A stretch of DNA of 5,122 nucleotides from assembly GCA_030527765.1 (NCBI GenBank), contig JAUNAE010000275.1, forward strand, positions 1 through 5,122, written 5' to 3'. Source of the DNA: Eubacteriales bacterium. Its GTDB lineage: Bacteria > Bacillota_A > Clostridia > Lachnospirales > Lachnospiraceae. The notes below the pieces were generated by a model. That model did not search any database and was not told where the DNA came from. It saw only the letters and a program-made list of their open reading frames with translations. This document shows positions 1 through 5,122 of this stretch, one piece after another. How positions within the stretch are numbered: position 1 is the stretch's first letter; each line of letters starts with the position of its first letter. The translations under genes were made by a program, and so were the position numbers.

Positions 1-974
1 AGGTTATGGAACTTTATCGCAAAAACATTCGTCCGAGAGATATTATGACAAAAGAAGCGATTATGAATGCTTTGACAGTAGATATGGCTCTTGGATGTTC
101 TACAAACAGTATGCTTCACCTTCCGGCAATCGCTCATGAAATCGGAATGGACTTTGATATCAGTTTTGCAAATCCGATCAGTGAGAGAACACCGAACCTT
201 TGTCATCTGGCACCGGCAGGTCCGACCTACATGGAAGACCTGAATGAGGCCGGCGGTGTTTATGCAGTGATGAATGAACTGGCCGAGATCGGACTTTTGA
301 ATACAGATTGCATGACCGTAACCGGAAAGACCGTTGGGGAAAATATCAAAGGATGTAAGAACCTGAATCCGGAAGTTATCAGACCACTGGACAATCCGTA
401 CAGCAAGACCGGAGGTCTGGCTGTTCTCAAAGGAAATCTTGCTCCGGACGGCGGTGTTGTGAAACGTTCCGCAGTTGTAGAAGAGATGATGGTTCATGAA
501 GGACCGGCAAGAGTCTTTGACTGTGAGGAAGATGCGATTGCGGCAATTAAAGGCGGCAAGATTGTAGCCGGAGATGTTGTTGTCATTCGTTATGAGGGAC
601 CAAAAGGTGGCCCTGGTATGAGAGAGATGCTGAATCCGACTTCTGCAATTGCGGGTATGGGACTTGGATCTTCCGTTGCACTGATTACAGATGGTCGTTT
701 CAGCGGAGCAAGCCGTGGTGCTTCTATCGGACATGTATCTCCGGAGGCTGCCGTAGGCGGACCGATCGCTCTGGTGGAAGAGGGAGACATCATCAGCATC
801 AATATCCCGGAAATGAAGCTGGATCTCAAAGTATCTGACGAGGAACTGGCATCCAGAAGAGAGAAGTGGCAGCCGAGAGAGCCAAGAGTTACCACAGGAT
901 ACCTTGCACGTTATGCGGCAATGGTTACTTCCGGCAACAGAGGCGCAATCCTTGAGGTACCAAAAGCAAAATAA
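1..974 (+). CDS. ilvD: Dihydroxy-acid dehydratase, 3' part (5' end outside window)
   Basis: Cytoplasmic Fe-S enzyme that dehydrates 2,3-dihydroxy-isovalerate and 2,3-dihydroxy-3-methylvalerate to the 2-keto acids of valine and isoleucine synthesis. The frame is open to the left edge (first full codon at 3-5), so the ATG at position 6 is internal. About 323 residues are visible against roughly 550-560 in the family, so the N-terminal part with the cluster cysteines is missing. Counting from the Met at position 6, visible landmarks are [10 protein letters not shown], the [14 protein letters not shown] segment with its conserved Glu207, and the second IlvD/Edd signature TDGRFSG...GHVSPEA (bases 687-749). 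Ser233 in that signature corresponds to the proposed catalytic base of the family. The end [22 protein letters not shown] is typical of IlvD rather than the related Edd. The stop codon merges with the ilvB ribosome site. Truncation is due to the window, not a lesion. Confidence 0.96.
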   Translation, partial: VMELYRKNIRPRDIMTKEAIMNALTVDMALGCSTNSMLHLPAIAHEIGMDFDISFANPISERTPNLCHLAPAGPTYMEDLNEAGGVYAVMNELAEIGLLNTDCMTVTGKTVGENIKGCKNLNPEVIRPLDNPYSKTGGLAVLKGNLAPDGGVVKRSAVVEEMMVHEGPARVFDCEEDAIAAIKGGKIVAGDVVVIRYEGPKGGPGMREMLNPTSAIAGMGLGSSVALITDGRFSGASRGASIGHVSPEAAVGGPIALVEEGDIISINIPEMKLDLKVSDEELASRREKWQPREPRVTTGYLARYAAMVTSGNRGAILEVPKAK

Positions 975-980
975 GGAGGA
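973..980 (+). promoter_or_regulatory. Ribosome binding site of ilvB
   Basis: AAGGAGGA is a near-perfect anti-16S match. It ends six bases before the ATG at 987 and shares its first two A's with the TAA stop of ilvD. It fixes the ilvB start and places it in the same transcript as ilvD. Terminating ribosomes on ilvD would sit directly on this site. Confidence 0.9.
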
Positions 981-986
981 AAACCT

Positions 987-2663
987 ATGGAACTGACTGG
1001 TGCAGAAATCATTGTAGAATGTCTCAAAGAACAGGGTGTTGACACCGTCTTCGGTTATCCCGGCGGTGCGATTCTCAATGTCTATGATGCATTATATAAG
1101 TATAAAGATGAGATTACTCACGTACTGACATCCCATGAGCAGGGTGCATCCCATGCGGCAGACGGATATGCAAGAGCAACCGGTAAGGTTGGTGTGTGTC
1201 TCGCAACTTCCGGACCGGGTGCGACAAACCTTGTAACAGGTATTGCAACTGCCTATATGGATTCCGTTCCTATGGTTGCAATCACAGCAAACGTCGGAAC
1301 ACCTCTTCTTGGAAGAGATTCTTTCCAGGAGGTAGATATTGCGGGAATCGTAATGCCGATTACCAAGCACAGCTTTATCGTAAAGGATATCAGCAAACTG
1401 GCAGATACCATGCGTCGTGCCTTCAATATTGCAAAAAGCGGTCGTCCTGGTCCTGTCCTTGTGGATGTGACCAGAGATGTCACCAGTGGAAAAACCGAAT
1501 ATATCAGACACAGACCGGCAACCGTCAACAGAGATACAGTGAATGTTCGCAAAGAAGATGTGACTACAGCTGTTGAGCTTATGAAAAAGGCAGAAAAGCC
1601 GTTCATCTTCGTAGGTGGAGGAGCGGTAATTTCCGGAGCTTCCAAAGAAGTGACGGAGCTTGCGCACAGACTGGATGCACCGGTATGTGACAGCCTTATG
1701 GGCAAAGGTGCATTTGCGGGAACCGATCCTCTGTATACAGGAATGCTTGGAATGCACGGCACAAAAGCCTCAAACCTCGGAGTTGCAGGATGCGATCTCC
1801 TTGTAGTTATCGGCGCACGTTTCAGTGACCGTGTGACCGGAAATGCAAAGACTTTTGCGCACAATGCAAAGATTGTCCAGATTGATATCGATGCAGCGGA
1901 AATTAACAAGAATGTCATCGTGGATACTTCCGTTGTAGGAGACTGCAAAGAAGTGCTCCGTCGAATTCTGGAACTGCTTCCGGAGCAGAAGCATACAGAA
2001 TGGCTGCAGGAAATTCAGGAGAAGAAGGAACGATATCCATTAAGCTATGATAAGGATCAGCTGACCGGTCCGTATATTATTGAGAAATTATATGAACTGA
2101 CTCAGGGAGATGCCATTGTGACAACGGATGTTGGACAGCATCAGATGTGGACAGCACAGTATTACAAATTCAAAGAGCCTCGTACTCTCTTGACTTCCGG
2201 CGGACTGGGAACCATGGGATACGGACTTGGAGCAGCGATTGGTGCAAAAATGGGATGCCCGGACAAGACGGTTATAAATATCGCCGGAGATGGATGCTTC
2301 CGTATGAATATGAATGAGATTGCGACTGCGGTACGAATGAAGAGACCGCTGATTCAGATTGTTATGAACAATCATGTTCTCGGAATGGTTCGTCAGTGGC
2401 AGACCTTATTCTATGATAAACGTTATTCACATACTATACTGGATGACAGTGTGGATTTTGTAAAACTTTCCGAGGCAATGGGTGCAGAAGCGATTCGTGT
2501 CACCACCAAAGAGGAAGTTGTGCCGGCACTTGAGAAAGCGCTGGCAAGCAAAGGTACGATTGTACTCGACTGTTGGATTGATCAGGATCTGAAAGTATTC
2601 CCGATGGTTCCGGCCGGTGCAAACATAGAAGATGTTTTTGACGAGGAGGATTTGAAAAAATGA
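987..2663 (+). CDS. ilvB: Acetolactate synthase, large (catalytic) subunit
   Basis: ThDP-dependent enzyme that joins pyruvate to pyruvate or 2-ketobutyrate, giving acetolactate or acetohydroxybutyrate, the first shared step of branched-chain amino acid synthesis. At 558 residues it is full length. The N-terminal ThDP-binding (PYR) domain runs roughly 1-165 with catalytic Glu51 in SHEQGASHAADGYAR, then TSGPGATN and GRDSFQEVD. A central FAD-type domain follows at about 190-330 (GARFSDRVTG, VQIDID). The C-terminal domain has the ThDP/Mg motif GDG 434-436 through NN 461-462. GMVRQWQ contains Trp471, equivalent to the Trp of E. coli AHAS II linked to 2-ketobutyrate preference. That motif and the full FAD-type domain fit the anabolic enzyme better than catabolic AlsS, but this is inference. 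The regulatory small subunit is not adjacent; serC follows with an ATGA overlap. The last codons (DEED) also encode the serC ribosome site. Confidence 0.96.
   Translation: MELTGAEIIVECLKEQGVDTVFGYPGGAILNVYDALYKYKDEITHVLTSHEQGASHAADGYARATGKVGVCLATSGPGATNLVTGIATAYMDSVPMVAITANVGTPLLGRDSFQEVDIAGIVMPITKHSFIVKDISKLADTMRRAFNIAKSGRPGPVLVDVTRDVTSGKTEYIRHRPATVNRDTVNVRKEDVTTAVELMKKAEKPFIFVGGGAVISGASKEVTELAHRLDAPVCDSLMGKGAFAGTDPLYTGMLGMHGTKASNLGVAGCDLLVVIGARFSDRVTGNAKTFAHNAKIVQIDIDAAEINKNVIVDTSVVGDCKEVLRRILELLPEQKHTEWLQEIQEKKERYPLSYDKDQLTGPYIIEKLYELTQGDAIVTTDVGQHQMWTAQYYKFKEPRTLLTSGGLGTMGYGLGAAIGAKMGCPDKTVINIAGDGCFRMNMNEIATAVRMKRPLIQIVMNNHVLGMVRQWQTLFYDKRYSHTILDDSVDFVKLSEAMGAEAIRVTTKEEVVPALEKALASKGTIVLDCWIDQDLKVFPMVPAGANIEDVFDEEDLKK
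2643..2650 (+). promoter_or_regulatory. Ribosome binding site of serC, inside ilvB
   Basis: GAGGAGGA lies in the ilvB codons for Glu553, Glu554 and Asp555, nine bases before the serC ATG at 2660. With the ATGA stop/start overlap it supports the serC start and suggests reinitiation or coupled translation. Confidence 0.85.
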
Positions 2664-3742
2664 GCAGAGTGTACAACTTTTCCGCAGGACCGGCAGTACT
2701 TCCGGAGTCTGTACTTGAAGAAGTAGCCGCAGAGATGATGGACTACAACGGTACTGGAATGTCCGTTATGGAAATGAGTCACCGAAGTTCCGCTTTTCAG
2801 CAGATCATTGATGAGGCAGAAGCTGATTTAAGAGAACTGATGAATATTCCGGACAACTACAAAGTACTTTTCCTTCAGGGCGGTGCATCACAGCAGTTTG
2901 CTATGATCCCTATGAACCTTATGAAGAACAAAGTGGCAGATTACATTGTGACTGGACAGTGGGCAAAGAAAGCATATCAGGAAGCGCAGAAATACGGCAA
3001 AGCCAACAAAATCGCGTCATCCGAGGACAAGACTTTCTCATATATTCCAGATTGCAGCGATCTTCCGATCAGTCCGGATGCTGACTATGTATACATTTGC
3101 GAAAACAATACCATTTATGGAACAAAATTCAAAACGCTTCCGAATACCAAGGGCAAAATCCTTGTATCTGATGTTTCCTCCTGCTTCCTTTCTGAGCCGA
3201 TCGATGTAAGCAAATATGGTATCGTATACGGCGGTGTTCAGAAGAACATCGGACCTGCAGGTATGGTCATTGCAATTGTTCGTGAGGATCTCATTACTGA
3301 GGATGTGCTTCCGGGAACACCAACCATGCTGTCCTACAAAACACACGCAGATGCAGGCTCTCTTTACAACACTCCAAATGCATACTGCATCTATGTATGC
3401 GGCAAAGTCTTCAAATGGCTGAAAGCCATGGGCGGACTGGAAGAAATGAAGAGACGTAATGAGGAAAAAGCAAAAATCCTGTATGATTTCCTTGATCAGA
3501 GCAAACTCTTCAAAGGAACCGTTGTGCCGGAGGACCGTTCCCTTATGAACGTACCGTTCGTAACAGGCGACAAGGAGATGGATGCAAAATTTGTCAAAGC
3601 GGCAGCAGAAGCAGGCCTTGTCAACTTGAAAGGACATCGTACCGTAGGCGGTATGCGTGCCAGCATTTACAACGCAATGCCGAAAGCAGGCGTTGAGGCA
3701 CTGGTTGCCTTCATGAAGAAGTTTGAAGAGGAGAATGCGTAA
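2660..3742 (+). CDS. serC: Phosphoserine aminotransferase
   Basis: PLP enzyme that transfers the amino group of glutamate to 3-phosphohydroxypyruvate, giving O-phosphoserine; in some bacteria the same enzyme also serves PLP synthesis. It is 360 residues, the usual family length (about 360). The protein opens with the family start YNFSAGPAVLP. Visible active-site elements are His41-Arg42 (EMSHRS), GGASQQF at 74-80, Trp101 and ENNTIYGT at 148-155. Asp171 sits in DVSS, the PLP-binding Lys195 in GVQKNIGPAG, and YNTP at 236-239. His326, Arg327 and Arg333 lie in GHRTVGGMRASIYNAM and correspond to the substrate-phosphate and carboxylate contacts of the E. coli enzyme. No expected residue is missing. 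Its start overlaps the ilvB stop by four bases and its stop overlaps the serA start by one, so it sits between a branched-chain gene and its pathway partner serA. Confidence 0.97.
   Translation: MSRVYNFSAGPAVLPESVLEEVAAEMMDYNGTGMSVMEMSHRSSAFQQIIDEAEADLRELMNIPDNYKVLFLQGGASQQFAMIPMNLMKNKVADYIVTGQWAKKAYQEAQKYGKANKIASSEDKTFSYIPDCSDLPISPDADYVYICENNTIYGTKFKTLPNTKGKILVSDVSSCFLSEPIDVSKYGIVYGGVQKNIGPAGMVIAIVREDLITEDVLPGTPTMLSYKTHADAGSLYNTPNAYCIYVCGKVFKWLKAMGGLEEMKRRNEEKAKILYDFLDQSKLFKGTVVPEDRSLMNVPFVTGDKEMDAKFVKAAAEAGLVNLKGHRTVGGMRASIYNAMPKAGVEALVAFMKKFEEENA
3725..3733 (+). promoter_or_regulatory. Ribosome binding site of serA, inside serC
   Basis: GAAGAGGAG, containing AGGAG, is formed by the serC codons for Glu356-Glu358. 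It ends eight bases before the serA ATG at 3742. The serC stop and serA start share one base (TAATG), a common arrangement for coupled translation. Confidence 0.8.
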
Positions 3743-4905
3743 TGTATCAGATTCATTGTCTCAACCCGATCTCAGACAAAGGTCTGAGCCTTCTGGGCGA
3801 GAATTATAAAGTAACAGAGGAACTGGAAGGCACAGATGCCATTCTGGTAAGAAGTGCCAAAATGCATGACATGGAGCTGCCGGCTTCTGTATGCGCAGTT
3901 GCAAGAGCCGGTGCCGGTGTTAACAACATTCCGGTGAAAGATCTTGCAGAGCAGGGTGTTGTTGTATTTAACACACCGGGTGCAAACGCAAACGGTGTTA
4001 AGGAACTTGTCATCGCAGGCATGCTTCTTGCATCCAGAGATATCGTAGGTGGTATTGAATGGGTTGCAAGAGAAAAAGACAAAGAAGACATCGACAAACT
4101 GGCTGAGAAACAGAAAAAACAGTTTGCAGGATGTGAAATCAGTGGAAGAAAGCTTGGAATCATCGGACTTGGAGCAATCGGTGCTATGGTAGCAAATGCT
4201 GCATCTTCTCTTGGAATGGATGTTTATGGATACGATCCATATCTTTCCATTGATGCTGCATGGAACCTTTCCAGAACGATCCATCATGCGAAGAGCCTGG
4301 ATGAGATTTACACACAGTGTGATTACATCACCATCCATGTACCGCTTCTGGACAGCACAAGAAAGATGATCAATGAAGAAGCTTTCGGCAAGATGAAAGA
4401 CGGCGTGGTACTTCTGAACTTTGCCCGTGATCTTCTTGTTGATGAGGATGCCCTCATTCAGGCACTGGAAAAAGGCAAAGTAAAGAAATATGTTACAGAC
4501 TTTGCAAACCCGACCGTTGCCGGAAGAGAAGGAATTCTTGTAACTCCTCATCTTGGAGCCTCTACAGAGGAGTCCGAGGATAACTGTGCAGTGATGGCTG
4601 CAAAGGAAATCCGTGATTTCCTTGAGAATGGAAATATCAAAAACTCTGTGAATTTCCCGAACTGTGATATGGGAACATGCGTAGCAGTTGGACGTATTTC
4701 TCTGACACACAAGAACGTGCCAAACATGATCAGCCAGTTCACAAAGGTTCTCGGAAGCGAAGGATTGAACATCGCTGACATGACCAACAAGAGTAAAGGT
4801 GAATATGCGTATACACTGATCGATCTTGAAAGTGCTGCTTCCAAAGAGGCACTGGAGGAACTTCGTTCCATCGAAGGCGTGGCAAGAGTTCGTGTCGTAA
4901 AATAA
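3742..4905 (+). CDS. serA: D-3-phosphoglycerate dehydrogenase with C-terminal ACT domain
   Basis: NAD-dependent oxidation of 3-phosphoglycerate to 3-phosphohydroxypyruvate, the first committed step of serine synthesis; SerC uses the product. At 387 residues it resembles the short ACT-containing PGDH type (E. coli 410) without the extra domain of the ~525-residue type. The substrate domain has Arg37 in LVRSAK and a conserved block from RAGAGVNN to the NGVKE segment (55-88). The Rossmann domain has G142-L-G144-A-I-G147 and acidic Asp165. Catalytic Arg229 (NFARD) and His270 (PHLGAST) are present. However, Arg229 is followed by Asp instead of the usual Gly, and the usual DVFxxEP segment reads TDFANP, so the catalytic Glu is not in its normal place. 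The ACT domain (317-387) keeps His323, Asn325 and Asn343, matching the serine contacts of E. coli PGDH, so serine feedback inhibition is likely. Operon position beside serC strongly favours PGDH over other 2-hydroxyacid dehydrogenases. Confidence 0.94.
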   Translation: MYQIHCLNPISDKGLSLLGENYKVTEELEGTDAILVRSAKMHDMELPASVCAVARAGAGVNNIPVKDLAEQGVVVFNTPGANANGVKELVIAGMLLASRDIVGGIEWVAREKDKEDIDKLAEKQKKQFAGCEISGRKLGIIGLGAIGAMVANAASSLGMDVYGYDPYLSIDAAWNLSRTIHHAKSLDEIYTQCDYITIHVPLLDSTRKMINEEAFGKMKDGVVLLNFARDLLVDEDALIQALEKGKVKKYVTDFANPTVAGREGILVTPHLGASTEESEDNCAVMAAKEIRDFLENGNIKNSVNFPNCDMGTCVAVGRISLTHKNVPNMISQFTKVLGSEGLNIADMTNKSKGEYAYTLIDLESAASKEALEELRSIEGVARVRVVK

Positions 4906-4948
4906 TCTGATGCGTACAGAAATGGTGAACGCAAACGTATGAAAACAT

Positions 4949-5002
4949 AAATTTCCGCTTCTTTGCAGTTTTCAGGCTGCGAAGGGGCGGAAATTTTTCT
5001 TG
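4949..5002 (+). terminator. Intrinsic terminator of the ilv-ser operon
   Basis: Arms 4949-4968 and 4977-4996 pair over 20 positions with three G-U wobbles and no mismatch, around an eight-base loop (TTTTCAGG). The outer part is AAATTTCCGC/GCGGAAATTT, followed by TTTTTCTT. The A-tract before and T-tract after the GC core are classic. On the opposite strand the three wobbles become A-C mismatches and the T-tract is poor, so it acts mainly in the + direction. It lies 43 bases after the serA stop and ends the operon before the tRNA. Confidence 0.93.
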
Positions 5003-5027
5003 CAATTTCATGAAAAACGTGTATAAT
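5000..5027 (+). promoter_or_regulatory. Promoter of tRNA-Thr, sigma-A type
   Basis: A perfect TATAAT (5022-5027) lies 16 bases after TTGCAA (5000-5005), which matches TTGACA at four of six positions. The predicted start is around 5033-5035, some 13-15 bases before the mature tRNA 5' end. The -35 overlaps the last bases of the upstream terminator's T-tract, and the AT-rich run before it could help polymerase binding. Inferred from consensus only. Confidence 0.75.
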
Positions 5028-5047
5028 ATCATATGTGTTTGACACAA

Positions 5048-5120
5048 GCTGAAATAGCTCAGTCGGTAGAGCACTTCACTCGTAATGAAGGGGTCGTGAG
5101 TTCGAGTCTCATTTTCAGCT
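5048..5120 (+). tRNA. tRNA-Thr, anticodon CGU
   Basis: A complete 73-base cloverleaf. The acceptor stem GCTGAAA/TTTCAGC is perfect over 7 bp. The D stem is GCTC/GAGC with GG in its loop, and the anticodon stem is CTTCA/TGAAG. The loop CTCGTAA has anticodon CGT at 5081-5083, which reads ACG (threonine). The variable loop has five bases, and the T stem GTGAG/CTCAT closes with one G-U pair around TTCGAGT. G35, U36, G1-C72 and C2-G71 fit known threonine identity elements. The discriminator is T (5120), and the next bases are TT, so CCA is not encoded and must be added enzymatically. It follows its own promoter behind the operon terminator. Confidence 0.97.
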
Positions 5121-5122
5121 TT

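Noticed and set aside
6..8. ATG as the true start of ilvD
   Set aside because: The frame is open to the window edge and the protein begins mid-family ([14 protein letters not shown]), so this Met is internal.
1039..1044. TTGACA inside the start of ilvB as an internal promoter
   Set aside because: The sequence at proper spacing is GC-rich (GGCGGT) with no -10, and the motif encodes conserved IlvB residues.
1092..1948. Two overlapping minus-strand open frames of 221 and 231 codons opposite ilvB
   Set aside because: They overlap each other in different frames and lie wholly inside ilvB. Their compositions are unlike real proteins, and no recognisable motif is present.
2435..2440. TATACT as a -10 of an internal promoter for serC-serA
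   Set aside because: The hexamer 17 bases upstream is poor and the site is over 200 bases inside ilvB; chance is more likely.
3038..3637. 199-codon minus-strand open frame opposite serC
   Set aside because: It is Cys- and Phe-rich, has no motif, and is fully explained by the serC coding sequence.
3772..4710. 312-codon open frame on the minus strand opposite serA
   Set aside because: It is antisense to a well-recognised gene, is rich in Cys/His/Phe/Ser with no family motif, and is a shadow of serA codons.
4906..4948. Short stretch between serA and the terminator as a small gene or riboswitch
   Set aside because: It is only 43 bases, with no ribosome site and no structure apart from the terminator that follows.
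5039..5044. Perfect TTGACA just before the tRNA
   Set aside because: No -10-like hexamer lies 15-19 bases downstream; that position is inside the tRNA D arm. The TATAAT at 5022 is upstream of it.
4548..5074. Minus-strand open frames reaching from the serA 3' end across the terminator
   Set aside because: They cross the terminator hairpin, resemble no family and lack a ribosome site; likely chance.

Overview
The window holds the distal part of a collinear amino-acid biosynthesis operon on the + strand, followed by a terminator and a separately transcribed tRNA gene. In order it contains the C-terminal part of ilvD (dihydroxy-acid dehydratase, cut by the window's left edge), ilvB (acetolactate synthase catalytic subunit), serC (phosphoserine aminotransferase), serA (ACT-domain phosphoglycerate dehydrogenase), a strong intrinsic terminator, a sigma-A-type promoter and tRNA-Thr(CGU). 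The protein flavour suggests an anaerobic Firmicute of the class Clostridia, most likely Lachnospiraceae. Pointers are the [10 protein letters not shown] segment of IlvD, NNHVLGMVRQWQ in IlvB, the short SerA with a VPNM ACT motif, purine-rich AGGAGG ribosome sites, moderate GC content and a tRNA without encoded CCA. The family-level placement is inference from recognition, not from a search.

Layout. Positions 1-974 are ilvD, with about 230 N-terminal residues expected to lie upstream. A 12-base gap carrying an AAGGAGGA site separates it from ilvB (987-2663). ilvB and serC overlap by ATGA (2660-2663), and serC and serA overlap by one base in TAATG (3740-3744). Each Shine-Dalgarno at these two overlaps is written in the last codons of the upstream gene. 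The 142 bases after serA hold a 20-bp-stem terminator (4949-5002) and a promoter with -35 at 5000-5005 and -10 at 5022-5027. The tRNA occupies 5048-5120, two bases from the right edge.

Function. IlvB condenses pyruvate with pyruvate or 2-ketobutyrate, and IlvD dehydrates the later dihydroxy acid, both in valine/isoleucine (and leucine) synthesis. SerA and SerC take 3-phosphoglycerate to phosphoserine. The tight packing implies that branched-chain and serine synthesis are co-transcribed and, at two junctions, translationally coupled. No regulatory subunit of acetolactate synthase (ilvN/ilvH), no ilvC and no serB lie in the window. No operon promoter, T-box or other leader is visible, because the operon starts upstream.

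Nothing here amounts to a previously undescribed system. The points most worth a second look are the ilv-ser operon fusion and the atypical active-site region of SerA.
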